Below the pieces are notes generated by a model. It was not told where the DNA came from. It saw nothing but the letters and a program-made list of their open reading frames with translations, and did not search any database. The position numbers and the translations under genes are program-made. This document shows positions 17,229 through 25,423 of a stretch of 38,370 nt of DNA, piece after piece. Origin of the DNA: Ectopseudomonas mendocina (GTDB lineage: Bacteria > Pseudomonadota > Gammaproteobacteria > Pseudomonadales > Pseudomonadaceae); contig NZ_JADTQG010000028.1 of NCBI RefSeq assembly GCF_016008875.1, positions 1 to 38,370 on the forward strand. The letters are read 5' to 3'. Position 1 is the stretch's first letter; each line of letters starts with the position of its first letter.

Positions 17229-18191
17229 CTAACCGGCCTCGGCCCTCTGTTGCAAGGCCACGCCCGCGCCGGTCAGACCGGGATATTCGGCCATCACCAG
17301 CCACACCGGGATGCCGTCAAGGTAATCGCTCATGCGACCCTTGTCGCTGAAGCTCTTGGCAAAACCGCTGGTGAGAAAACGCTCGGCAAAACGCGGTACC
17401 ACGCCGCCGACGATGTACACACCGCCACGCGCGCCCAGCGTCAGCACGTTGTTGCCGGCCACGCGCCCGAGCCAGCAGCTGAACTGCTCCAGCACCTCGG
17501 CGGCGACGGGCTCGCCCGCCAGGCCGGCAGTCGTGATCGCAGCCGGCGTCTCGTGCTGCGGCGGCTGGCCGTCCAGCTCGCAGATGGCACGGTATAGCGC
17601 CAGCAGACCATTGCCGCTGAGCACGTCTTCGGCCCTTACGTGCCCCAGTTGCCGATGGAGAATCTGCCACAGCTCGGCTTCGCGCGGGCTGCCAATGGGC
17701 AGGTCGACATGCCCGCCCTCCCCCGGCAACACCAGCCAGCGGCCATCGGCCTGCTCCAGCAGCGTACCGACGCCCAGACCGGTACCGGCTCCAATCACCA
17801 GCACCGGCCGCTCGGCCTGCGCCTGGCCCTCGCACACCGGTATCCGCTCGTGCTCGGCCAGGCGGGTCATGCCCAGCGCCATGGCGAAGAAATCGTTGAT
17901 CATCAGCAACTCGTCGACCTGCAACGCCTGGCAGAAGGCGGTGCGATCGATGCGCCAATGGTTGTTGGTGAAGCGAAACAGGTCACCGCTGACCGGGCCG
18001 GCGCAGGCCAGACACACCGAGCCTATCGCCCCCAGCGGCAGGCCCTGGGCCTGCAGATAGGCCATGATGGCCTGCTCCGGCCCGGGAAAATCGGCGGTCG
18101 CCAGGACCTGTACCGCCTCCAGATGATCGTCACGCCACAGGGCGAGGCGTGCGTTGGTTCCACCGATGTCGCCGACCAGCGCCAGTTTCAC
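17229..18191 (-). CDS. glk: glucokinase, GTG start
   Basis: A 320-residue ROK-unrelated bacterial glucokinase that phosphorylates intracellular glucose. The N-terminal phosphate motif GDIGGTNARLALW, MINDFFAMALG, GAGTGLGVGTLL and GEGGHVDLP are all present. The start is GTG at 18191 (VKLALVGDIGG): GGAGG lies exactly seven bases upstream, while the longer ATG reading at 18218 would put that ribosome binding site inside the gene. It heads glk-gltR-gtrS. In P. aeruginosa and P. putida edd precedes glk; here edd is absent. Confidence 0.92.
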   Translation of the reverse strand: MKLALVGDIGGTNARLALWRDDHLEAVQVLATADFPGPEQAIMAYLQAQGLPLGAIGSVCLACAGPVSGDLFRFTNNHWRIDRTAFCQALQVDELLMINDFFAMALGMTRLAEHERIPVCEGQAQAERPVLVIGAGTGLGVGTLLEQADGRWLVLPGEGGHVDLPIGSPREAELWQILHRQLGHVRAEDVLSGNGLLALYRAICELDGQPPQHETPAAITTAGLAGEPVAAEVLEQFSCWLGRVAGNNVLTLGARGGVYIVGGVVPRFAERFLTSGFAKSFSDKGRMSDYLDGIPVWLVMAEYPGLTGAGVALQQRAEAG

Positions 18192-18279
18192 GTGAATGCC
18201 TCCATGACGAGGACGCATCGCACACGGGCTATCTCGGAAGCGTGAGGGGGCATGCTATCGACTCCAAATCGGATTATTT

Positions 18280-18294
18280 TTGTAGTTCATACAA
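18280..18294. promoter_or_regulatory. HexR-like operator TTGT-N7-ACAA
   Basis: TTGTAGTTCATACAA matches the TTGT-N7/8-ACAA pattern described for HexR in Pseudomonas, which represses edd-glk, zwf and gap genes until KDPG accumulates. It lies 89 bp before the glk start. Next to it is a second inverted repeat, GTAAT-N7-ATTAC, at 18306-18322. Confidence 0.65.
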
Positions 18295-18305
18295 CGCGCA
18301 TCACA

Positions 18306-18322
18306 GTAATCCCGAAAATTAC
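18306..18322. promoter_or_regulatory. inverted repeat GTAAT-N7-ATTAC
   Basis: A perfect 5+5 inverted repeat with a 7-bp spacer, 11 bp from the HexR-like site in the AT-rich glk-ubiM gap. The protein that binds it is unknown; the rest of this 300-bp gap shows no gene. Confidence 0.4.
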
Positions 18323-18494
18323 GCCGATCAACCTGGCCAAAGTAGTAATAACAACAATATTCCACAGAGAGCCACGACGGCGTGAATCACGCCGAAGATG
18401 GCGCATCCTACCTTCGGCATGATCCCGGACAATAGTTGCAAGCCCCCTGCCGCCTAGACTCGAGCCTTCCCGAGTTCGCATGGAGAGCTGCAGC

Positions 18495-19667
18495 ATGTCA
18501 CCCGATATCGTCATCGTCGGCGCAGGCCCGGCCGGCCTTTGCCTGGCCCGCGCCCTGTCCGGACAGGGTCTGTCCATCGTCGTGCTGGAGCGCCAGGCCG
18601 AGTCGGCACTGGCCGAACCCGTCTTCGACGGCCGCGAAATCGCCCTCACCCACGGCTCGCAAGCCCTGCTCGAACGCCTCGGCCTGTGGGCACGCCTGCC
18701 CGCCGCCGACATTGCCGTGCTGCGCGATGCCCAGGTGTTCAACGGGCCCTCGCTGTTCGCCCTGAAGATACGCGCCGAACAGGCCGGCGCCGAGCGACTC
18801 GGCCATCTGGTGGCCAACCAGGCCATTCGCCGCGCGGCTTATCAGGCGGTAAGCGAATGCGCCGATGTGCAATTGCTCTGTGAAACCAGCGTACGCGCCA
18901 TCGAGCAGAGCCAGAACGAGGTGAAGTTGGTGCTGCAGGACGGCCAGGTGTTGCAACCACGCCTGCTGGTCGCCGCCGACAGCCGCTTCTCCGAGACACG
19001 CCGCCAGCTCGGCATCGGCGCGCAACTCAAGGACTTCGGCAAGACCATGCTGGTGTGCCGCATGCAGCACGAACAGGATCATCACCAGATAGCCTGGGAA
19101 TGGTTCGGCTATGGCCAGACCCTGGCCCTGCTACCGCTCAATGGCCGGCAATCGTCGATGGTGCTGACCCTGCCGCCGCGCGAAATAGAACGCCTGCAGA
19201 AACTCGACGAAGCGATCTTCACCCACGAGATGGAAAAGCGCTTCGACCGTCGCCTGGGCGCCATGCAACTGGTCAGCAGCCGCCACGCCTATCCGCTGGT
19301 AGGCGTCTACGCACGGCGCATGGTCGGCAACCGCTGCGCCCTGCTCGGCGATGCCGCCGTGGGTATGCACCCGGTCACCGCGCACGGCTTCAACTTCGGC
19401 CTGATCGGCGTACAACTGCTCAGCGACGCGCTGCTCGACGCACATGGCAAACGCCAGGACATCGGTGCGACTGCGCCACTGGCGCGCTACGAGCGCCAGC
19501 TGCGCCTGGCCACCTGGCCGTTGTACCAGGCCACCAACCTGCTGGTGGAGCTGTACACCAACGATCGCCTGCCCGCTCGCCTGCTACGCGGCGCAGGTCT
19601 GCGCGTGGCTCAGGGCCTGCTGCCGCTGAAGAAGGGCATCGCCCGGCACCTGACGGCCCGCGCCTGA
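18495..19667 (+). CDS. UbiH/UbiM-family FAD monooxygenase
   Basis: A 390-residue flavin hydroxylase of the ubiquinone-synthesis group. Dinucleotide-binding motif IVIVGAGPAG at the start, FDGREIALTH near residue 50, and the GD motif LLGDAAVGMHPVTAHGFNFGL in the last third. The FDGREIALTH and MHPVTAHGFN variants recall UbiM, an enzyme of relaxed position specificity, rather than UbiH or UbiI, but I cannot separate them with certainty. Start 18495 (MSPDIV) has GGAGAG seven bases upstream; 18480 is possible. Isolated gene, divergent from glk and convergent with the SH3 protein. Confidence 0.72.
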   Translation: MSPDIVIVGAGPAGLCLARALSGQGLSIVVLERQAESALAEPVFDGREIALTHGSQALLERLGLWARLPAADIAVLRDAQVFNGPSLFALKIRAEQAGAERLGHLVANQAIRRAAYQAVSECADVQLLCETSVRAIEQSQNEVKLVLQDGQVLQPRLLVAADSRFSETRRQLGIGAQLKDFGKTMLVCRMQHEQDHHQIAWEWFGYGQTLALLPLNGRQSSMVLTLPPREIERLQKLDEAIFTHEMEKRFDRRLGAMQLVSSRHAYPLVGVYARRMVGNRCALLGDAAVGMHPVTAHGFNFGLIGVQLLSDALLDAHGKRQDIGATAPLARYERQLRLATWPLYQATNLLVELYTNDRLPARLLRGAGLRVAQGLLPLKKGIARHLTARA

Positions 19668-19700
19668 GGTCCCAGGCCGCAGGACATCAAAGGTGAAAGA

Positions 19701-20357
19701 TCACACCCACTGATCGTTACGCTTGCGCCGTACGCGCAGCATGGTCGGCAGGATCAGGCCGAGCAGCAGCCCGGCGCCGGCGATGCTGCCGCCATAGGCC
19801 ATGTAGCGCATCAGCGCCTGTTGTTGCTCGTTGCCCAACTGCGCCTGGGCATCACGCAGTTGCGAACGGGTGGTGGTCAGCTCGGCATCCAGCGCACCGC
19901 GGGCGGCCTGCAGCTCGTCGATCAGCGTCTTGCGCGAATCCATGGTTTCCTGCATGCCCTGCACGCGGACCTTCCAAGCATCGTCGATGCCCTTGAGCTC
20001 GGCGCTGAGATCAGCGACCTTCTGCTCCAGTTGCGGCAGGCGCTCGGCCTGGCCGGGCACCGACTGCAGGTCGCGACTAGGAATCCAGACCGTATTGCCG
20101 CTTTCGCTGCGTACCTGGCTGTAGTCGCCCTGAGTACGCACCAGCTCCACTTTCTCCCCGGAGGTCAGGGTGCCAACGATGCGATAGCCATCGGTGGGGC
20201 CGCTGCGCACATAGGTGTTGAGGCTGTCGCTGACCCAGCGCTGGTTGCCAGTCGCTTCTTCGGCCAGGGCCGGTTGTGCGCCGCCGAGCAGGCCGCCGAG
20301 CAGCAGGCAGGCACCGAGGATGCGGGGTTGGAGTGGAGTATGACGAGATAAAAACAT
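19701..20357 (-). CDS. SH3-domain membrane protein (TIGR04211/YgiM type)
   Basis: A 218-residue exported protein. Signal peptide (cleavage probably after QPALA, residue 32), a bacterial SH3 domain at about 40-100 (YVRSGPTDGYRIVGTLTSGEKVELV), a coiled coil at about 105-190 rich in Leu/Glu/Gln, then one transmembrane helix (GGSIAGAGLLLGLILPTML) and a basic tail (RVRRKRND). This is the layout of E. coli YgiM and the TIGR04211 family, of unknown function and presumably envelope-associated. It faces ubiM with a 33-bp gap. Confidence 0.82.
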   Translation of the reverse strand: MFLSRHTPLQPRILGACLLLGGLLGGAQPALAEEATGNQRWVSDSLNTYVRSGPTDGYRIVGTLTSGEKVELVRTQGDYSQVRSESGNTVWIPSRDLQSVPGQAERLPQLEQKVADLSAELKGIDDAWKVRVQGMQETMDSRKTLIDELQAARGALDAELTTTRSQLRDAQAQLGNEQQQALMRYMAYGGSIAGAGLLLGLILPTMLRVRRKRNDQWV

Positions 20358-20582
20358 GGGGCGATCTTCACGTGGCAGTCAGACGAACCCGGCGAACGGG
20401 ATGAACGTGCCGGCCACGCGTTCAAAAGCTCAAGCATGATCCAGACAGAATCCGCGACGAAGCGCCACGCTAGCGGCCAATAGCCATCTACTCCTGCCGG
20501 TACGGGCCGACAGCAGACAGACATTGCACCGTTGCTTCGAGTTCATTCGAAGCGGGCGATGGGGGATGGACGGAACGCCGGC

Positions 20583-21944
20583 TCAGGCGTTGTGTTGCTG
20601 CACGAAGGCGCAAAAATCCGCTAGTGGCATCGGCCGACCGAACAGGTAGCCCTGGTAGCGAAAACAGCCGTTATCCGCCAGAAAGCGCCGCTGCGCCTCG
20701 GTTTCCACACCTTCGGCGATCACCGTCATGCCCATGCTCTGGCCGAGGGCGATCACCGTGCGCACGATGGTTTCGCTGTTGGCATCGGTTAGCACGTCGC
20801 AGATGAAGGAGCGGTCGATCTTCAGCTTGCTCAAAGGCAAACGCTTGAGATGGCTGAGCGAGGAAAAACCGGTGCCGAAATCATCCAGGGAGAAGCGCAC
20901 CCCCTGCTCGACCAGCGTCGTCATCTTGCGGGTCAGATCTTCCATGTCGCGGACGATCAGCGTCTCGGTCAGCTCCAGTTCCAGGCGCTGGGCATCGATG
21001 CCGTGGCGCTCGATCAGGCCGAGGATCTCGGCAACGAAACTGGCCTGGCCGAACTGTTTCTGGCTGATGTTCACCGCCAGGCTAAGGTCGCGAAACAGCG
21101 GATCATCCTGCCACTGCCGCAGGCGTGCGGCCGTCTGCTCCAGCACCCATTGGCCGATGGGGATGATCAGGCCGGTGTTCTCGGCGTGGTCGATGAACTC
21201 TCCGGGAGCCAGCAGCCCGCGTTGCGGGTGCTGCCAGCGAATCAGCAACTCGGCGCCCGTCACGCGGCCACTGTCATCGAGTTGCGGCTGGTAATACAGC
21301 ACGAACTGCTGCTCACGCACCGCCGCACGCAGGTCGCGATCCAGCTCCGAGCGCTCGGCCGTGTCGGTTTGCAGGATATGCAGCAGCACGAAGAACAGCC
21401 CCATGGCCACCAGCCCCTGCAACCAGGAGCCGATCAACCGCACGTCGTCCGGCAACGCATAGAGATCGGTGGGCCGCCAGTTGGAAGCTGCCAGCGCGAC
21501 GAACAGCAGCAGGCTGAGCAGGGAGACGCCGTAGCGCAGCCTTAGCGGCTCGTCGCGAAAGGCCATCAACGCGCCCACCGCGACCGGTAGCAGATACAGA
21601 TGCGTGGCCCGCGGCGCCACGAGCGTAGGCGGGTCGAGCAGCAGCGTCGAGGCGACGACGACCAGGATCAGCGCCCCGAACAGGATCAGGTTGGCCGCAC
21701 GGGCACGGTTGCGCAGGGTCAGCGCGAACACGGCGACGCCACTGAGGACGATGACGATGTCCATCACCACGATGGCCCAATAGCCGCGGGACGCGAAGAA
21801 CAGCCCCCACAGCACGCCCATCACCACCATGACCATGCTCGCCAGCATGCGCATGCGGCGTTCGCGCCGCTGTCCGACCAGGGCCAGATCTGCTGCATGC
21901 CAGAGTTGGCGAACGCGTTTGCCGAAGGTCGAGAGTGCTGGCAT
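20583..21944 (-). CDS. membrane-bound EAL-domain phosphodiesterase
   Basis: A 453-residue protein with about six transmembrane helices in the first 195 residues and a C-terminal EAL domain that hydrolyses cyclic di-GMP. The signature is ELL (E232), an accepted variant. The other ligands are present: the Asn in AVNISQ, Glu in ELELTET, DDFGTGFSS, Lys in LKIDRSF, Glu in IAEGVET, and QGYLFGRP. No GGDEF domain is present, so a phosphodiesterase is expected. The membrane part is not one I recognise by name. It stands alone between the SH3 protein and the LysR gene. Confidence 0.87.
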   Translation of the reverse strand: MPALSTFGKRVRQLWHAADLALVGQRRERRMRMLASMVMVVMGVLWGLFFASRGYWAIVVMDIVIVLSGVAVFALTLRNRARAANLILFGALILVVVASTLLLDPPTLVAPRATHLYLLPVAVGALMAFRDEPLRLRYGVSLLSLLLFVALAASNWRPTDLYALPDDVRLIGSWLQGLVAMGLFFVLLHILQTDTAERSELDRDLRAAVREQQFVLYYQPQLDDSGRVTGAELLIRWQHPQRGLLAPGEFIDHAENTGLIIPIGQWVLEQTAARLRQWQDDPLFRDLSLAVNISQKQFGQASFVAEILGLIERHGIDAQRLELELTETLIVRDMEDLTRKMTTLVEQGVRFSLDDFGTGFSSLSHLKRLPLSKLKIDRSFICDVLTDANSETIVRTVIALGQSMGMTVIAEGVETEAQRRFLADNGCFRYQGYLFGRPMPLADFCAFVQQHNA

Positions 21945-22004
21945 GGAAAAAACCCTTGTCCGTTCTTCTCATTCTCGAAGACGGCTGGCCAAATGCAAGC
22001 CGCT

Positions 22005-22904
22005 TCAATGTCGCCAATGCGCGTCGCTGGCCAGCCGCTCGGCAATGAAATCCAGCAGCAGACGCATGGCCGGCAGCATCTGCCTGCGCGTACCGTATAG
22101 CGCATGGATGCCCAGCTGCGGCGGCTGGTAATCCGCCAACAGATGCACCAGGCGACCTTCGCGCAACAGCGCATCCACCGAATAGAGCGGCTGCAGACTG
22201 ATGCCGGCACCCGCCAGGGTGGCCTCCAGCAGCACCATCGATTCGTTGGCGCTGAGGCTGCCGGACACCGAAACCGCGCTGGCCTCGCCCTGGTGCTCGA
22301 ACTCCCACAGGCTGCGGCCGAAATAGGCATAGGCCAGGCAGTTGTGCCGGCCCAGATCCTCCGGGCGCTGAGGTGTGCCGTGCCGCGCCAGATAATCCGG
22401 GCTGGCGCAAACCACCGAGCGACACACGGCCAGACGCCGGGCGATCAGATTCGGGTCGAGCTGGTTGGTGATACGCAGTGCCAGGTCGATACGGGCCTCC
22501 ACCAGGTTGACCGCTTCGCTGCCCACCAACAGATCGACGCTGACCCGCGGATAGCGCTCGGTGAATGCCCGCAGCGCGTGTACCAGCCAGGCCTGGGCGA
22601 AGGACTGGCTGCAGGTGATGCGCAAGGTACCGCGCGGAGTCTCGTCCAGAGACTGGCCGAGGGCCTGCATGCGCTCGGCCAGGACCATCATTTCGCGGCA
22701 TTGCGGCAGCATCTGCTCGCCGGCAGCGGTCAGGCTCAGACGCCGCGTACTGCGGTGCAGCAGACGTACGCCAGCCCAGCGCTCCAGTTCGGCGAGATAA
22801 CGCGAGACCATCGCCCGCGACATGTCCAGGGCCTCGGCCGCAGCAGTCTGACTGCCGCGTTCCAGTACCTCGACGAAAACCCGTGCCGCTGTCAGTCGAT
22901 CCAT
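22005..22904 (-). CDS. LysR-family transcriptional regulator
   Basis: A 299-residue LysR protein: winged helix at residues 1-60 (GSQTAAAEALDMSRAMVSRYLAELE), a linker helix, and a two-lobed effector domain. It is divergent from the metallo-hydrolase/SDR pair with a 100-bp shared gap holding GCGCAT-N3-ATGCGC, so it most likely controls that pair. The effector is unknown. Confidence 0.88.
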   Translation of the reverse strand: MDRLTAARVFVEVLERGSQTAAAEALDMSRAMVSRYLAELERWAGVRLLHRSTRRLSLTAAGEQMLPQCREMMVLAERMQALGQSLDETPRGTLRITCSQSFAQAWLVHALRAFTERYPRVSVDLLVGSEAVNLVEARIDLALRITNQLDPNLIARRLAVCRSVVCASPDYLARHGTPQRPEDLGRHNCLAYAYFGRSLWEFEHQGEASAVSVSGSLSANESMVLLEATLAGAGISLQPLYSVDALLREGRLVHLLADYQPPQLGIHALYGTRRQMLPAMRLLLDFIAERLASDAHWRH

Positions 22905-22964
22905 GATTCGCTCGATTCACGCAATGAACATGGCCAGCTTACGAGGCTTTTCGCTCGCTAGATA

Positions 22965-22979
22965 GCGCATAGGATGCGC
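22965..22979. promoter_or_regulatory. inverted repeat GCGCAT-N3-ATGCGC
   Basis: A perfect 6+6 inverted repeat in the gap between the lysR gene and the metallo-hydrolase, 26 bp before the latter's ATG. A possible regulator site; it does not fit the usual T-N11-A box. Confidence 0.4.
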
Positions 22980-23004
22980 GACTCTTATCTACCCGGAGAT
23001 CGCC

Positions 23005-23868
23005 ATGTCGTTCGTCACTCGCTTCATCGCCGGCCTCGGCCTGCTCGCCGCAACCGGCACCGCCCTCGCCCAGCCGCTGACCCTGGAAACCTACAACCCG
23101 CGCGACGCCGCCGTGTTCCCGGTCACCTCGACCCTGATCAACGGCGAGAAGGACGCGATCTTGGTCGACGCGCAGTTCTCCAACCGCGAGGCACAGGAAC
23201 TGGTCGAACGCATCCAGGCCAGCGGCAAGCGTCTGACGACCATCTTCATCAGCCATGGCGATCCGGACTACTACTTCGGCCTCGATGTGCTGACCCGCGC
23301 CTTTCCTGACGCCAAGGTTCTGGCGACCCCGGCCACGATCGCCCATATCGAGGAAACCCGTGCTCCCAAACTGGCCTACTGGGGACCGATCCTGAAAGAC
23401 AGCGCGCCGGCCCGTACCCTGGTGCCCGAAGTGCTGCAAGGTAACCTGCTGGAGCTCGAAGGCCAGCGCATCGAAGTGGTCGGCCACGACGCACACAACA
23501 CCAGCCTGTGGATTCCCAGCATCAAGGCGGTGGTCGGCGGAATACTGACCAGCGCCAATATCCACGTCTGGGTGGCCGACTCGCAAACTGCCGAAGCGCG
23601 CAAGAGCTGGCTGAAGTCGCTGGACGAGCTCGAAGCCCTGCAACCGACCACTCTGGTACCGGGCCACTACCTGGGCGAGCCGGCGATGAACCTGACCGAC
23701 CTGCACTTCACCCGCGATTACCTTTTGGCGCTGGAAGAGGAACTGCCCAAAGCTAAGGACAGCCAGGCCCTGATCGCGGCCATGAAGGCACGTTATCCTG
23801 ATCTGCAGGATGAAAGCAGCCTGGAACTGAGCGCCAAAGTCCTCAAAGGTGAAATGCAATGGCCATGA
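23005..23868 (+). CDS. exported metallo-beta-lactamase-fold hydrolase
   Basis: A 287-residue protein with a signal peptide (ATGTALA, about residue 22) and a metallo-beta-lactamase fold. The usual HxHxDH metal motif is replaced by H84-G-D86-P-D88-Y-Y (ISHGDPDYYFG). Later ligand candidates are H161/H164 (GHDAHNTS) and H221 (VPGHYLG). Substrate unknown; the location should be periplasmic. GGAG precedes the ATG. The stop overlaps the next gene. Confidence 0.8.
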   Translation: MSFVTRFIAGLGLLAATGTALAQPLTLETYNPRDAAVFPVTSTLINGEKDAILVDAQFSNREAQELVERIQASGKRLTTIFISHGDPDYYFGLDVLTRAFPDAKVLATPATIAHIEETRAPKLAYWGPILKDSAPARTLVPEVLQGNLLELEGQRIEVVGHDAHNTSLWIPSIKAVVGGILTSANIHVWVADSQTAEARKSWLKSLDELEALQPTTLVPGHYLGEPAMNLTDLHFTRDYLLALEEELPKAKDSQALIAAMKARYPDLQDESSLELSAKVLKGEMQWP

Positions 23869-24557
23869 AGCGCCAGATTCTGATCTGTGGCGCGTCACGC
23901 GGGCTGGGCCTCGGCCTGGTGCGCGCCTTTCTCGAAGGCGGCTGGCAGGTGCATGCAGTGGTGCGCGAGGTGCGCCCCGCCAGCCCGCTGGAGGCACTGC
24001 GCGCCCAGTACTCCGATGCCCTGCAGATAATCACCTGCGACCTCAACGCTCTCGACGCACATTGCACCATCGAGCCGGCCCTGCAGGGCCGGCGCCTGGA
24101 TTGCGCCCTGTTCAATGCCGGGATCTACGGCCCCGGCCATCAGGACCCGCGCCAGGCCGAGCTCGACGACATCGGCCAGCTGTTCCTGGCCAATGCCGTG
24201 GCGCCGATTCGCCTGGCCCAGCAATTGGCCGAGCATGTGATCGACGGCGGCGTGATCGCCTTCATGAGTTCGCAGATGGCCAGCGTGGAGCTGGCACGCG
24301 CAGCCGACATGCCGCTGTATGGCGCCAGCAAGGCAGCGCTGAATAGCCTGTTGCGCAGCTGGCAGATGCAACTGCCGCAGTTGCCCTGGAGCCTGCTGGC
24401 CCTGCACCCCGGCTGGGTGCGCACCGACATGGGCGGCGATGCCGCGCCCTTGAGTGTGGAACAGAGCGCCAGCGGCCTGTGCCAGGTGATCAACCGGCAA
24501 CTGGGACAACGGCAGTGCGCCTTTCTCGACTACCAGGGCCATTCGCTGCCCTGGTGA
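23859..24557 (+). CDS. SDR-family oxidoreductase (C-factor like)
   Basis: A 232-residue short-chain dehydrogenase/reductase. Cofactor motif GASRGLG at 11-17, NAG at 86-88, catalytic Ser near 137-138 and Y154-x3-K158 (YGASK). Similar to C-factor (CsgA) type SDRs; substrate unknown. The ATG at 23859 has AGGTG seven bases upstream; the ATG at 23865, which would make an ATGA overlap, is the alternative. Translationally coupled to the metallo-hydrolase. Confidence 0.82.
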   Translation: MAMKRQILICGASRGLGLGLVRAFLEGGWQVHAVVREVRPASPLEALRAQYSDALQIITCDLNALDAHCTIEPALQGRRLDCALFNAGIYGPGHQDPRQAELDDIGQLFLANAVAPIRLAQQLAEHVIDGGVIAFMSSQMASVELARAADMPLYGASKAALNSLLRSWQMQLPQLPWSLLALHPGWVRTDMGGDAAPLSVEQSASGLCQVINRQLGQRQCAFLDYQGHSLPW

Positions 24558-24634
24558 TCCGCATGCCCATCCGCTGCGCTCTGACCTTCAGGGCGCTGCA
24601 ACCCCTCCTTTCGTCCGCTATCCGAAAGCAATCA

Positions 24635-24674
24635 TGTACAGAAACTGTACAAAGCACATTTCTGTACATATATT
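24635..24674 (+). promoter_or_regulatory. TGTACA operator boxes and promoter of the CHI operon
   Basis: TGTACA occurs at 24635, 24646 and 24663. The first two are 11 bp apart. The second box serves as a -35 (four of six matches to TTGACA), with a 17-bp spacer to TATATT at 24669-24674 as -10. ATGTACAGAAA and TTTCTGTACAT at the two ends are also inverted copies. MerR-type regulators of the CarH/LitR group are a candidate from the gene content downstream; this is inference. Confidence 0.65.
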
Positions 24675-24752
24675 CATCGACAACTTGGTCTGTATGACGC
24701 TGGGCGCCCACTCATCCGGCGCACATCGGCAAACCACCCGACACACTGCGCA

Positions 24753-24797
24753 ATCCGGCAGCGTCCATCTTCCCCTTTTTGGTTGCCGGATCTTTTT
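24753..24797 (+). terminator. possible attenuator hairpin in the CHI leader
   Basis: ATCCGGCA (24753-24760) and TGCCGGAT (24784-24791) form a perfect 8-bp stem with a 23-nt loop, followed by CTTTTTATT. It lies inside the roughly 190-nt leader between the proposed promoter and the chalcone isomerase start, so it would act as an attenuator if real. Confidence 0.35.
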
Positions 24798-24873
24798 ATT
24801 CGGGGCCCGTGCCGCCGGGCATACGCACAACGGCTGGACGCGGCCATCGCCAGCCGACTCAGAGGGAACGACC

Positions 24874-25416
24874 ATGGAGGCCCTGCTTCGCCCCCTGCTT
24901 CCGGCGCTGATGCTGCTTGCGCTGCTCAGCCTGCCAGCAGTGGCCAACACCCAGAACGGCTGGCGTGAACGGCTGCCGCAGGCCAGCCTGGTCGGCAGTG
25001 GTGATTTCAGCTGGTTCGGTTTCTCCGTGTACAACGCCAAGCTGTGGAGCCCGGAGCGGCGCGTCGACTTCCAGCAGCCCTTCGCGCTGGAGCTGACTTA
25101 CCGCCGCAGCATCAGCCGGGAAACCCTGGTCGACACCAGCCTCGATGAGATTCGCCGCATCAACGGCCAGCCACTGGACCCCGAACAACAGGACGACTGG
25201 ACGCAGCAGATGCGCCAGGCTTTCGTCGATGTGCAGGACGGCACGCGCATCACCGGCCTGTTCCTACCCGACGAGGGCTGCCGGTTCTATGTAGACGGCA
25301 AGCTGCAGCACGTCATCGACGACCCCGAATTCGCCCGCGCCTTTTTCTCCATCTGGCTCGATCCTCGCACCCGCAGCCCCAAGCTGCGGGCGGCGTTGCT
25401 CGGCCTCAACCGCTGA
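24874..25416 (+). CDS. chalcone isomerase-like exported protein
   Basis: A 180-residue protein with a signal peptide (about 23 residues, LPAVANT) and a bacterial chalcone isomerase-like domain (LVGSGDFSWFGFSVYNAKLW near the start; FFSIWLDPRTRSPKLRAALLG at the end). These bacterial relatives are not flavonoid enzymes; they recur with DUF3833, SDR, photolyase and cyclopropane-fatty-acid genes in photo-oxidative stress clusters. Start 24874 has GAGGG seven bases upstream. First gene of a three-gene operon. Confidence 0.85.
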   Translation: MEALLRPLLPALMLLALLSLPAVANTQNGWRERLPQASLVGSGDFSWFGFSVYNAKLWSPERRVDFQQPFALELTYRRSISRETLVDTSLDEIRRINGQPLDPEQQDDWTQQMRQAFVDVQDGTRITGLFLPDEGCRFYVDGKLQHVIDDPEFARAFFSIWLDPRTRSPKLRAALLGLNR

Positions 25417-25423
25417 GGTTCCC

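Noticed and set aside
20534..20553. GCTTCGA/TCGAAGC hairpin downstream of the EAL gene
   Set aside because: A neat 7-bp stem but without T-run and 30 bp past the stop; too weak to call as a terminator.
24634..24873. 80-codon N-terminal extension of the chalcone isomerase-like protein
   Set aside because: The extension covers the TGTACA boxes and promoter and hides the signal peptide; 24874 has a good ribosome binding site.
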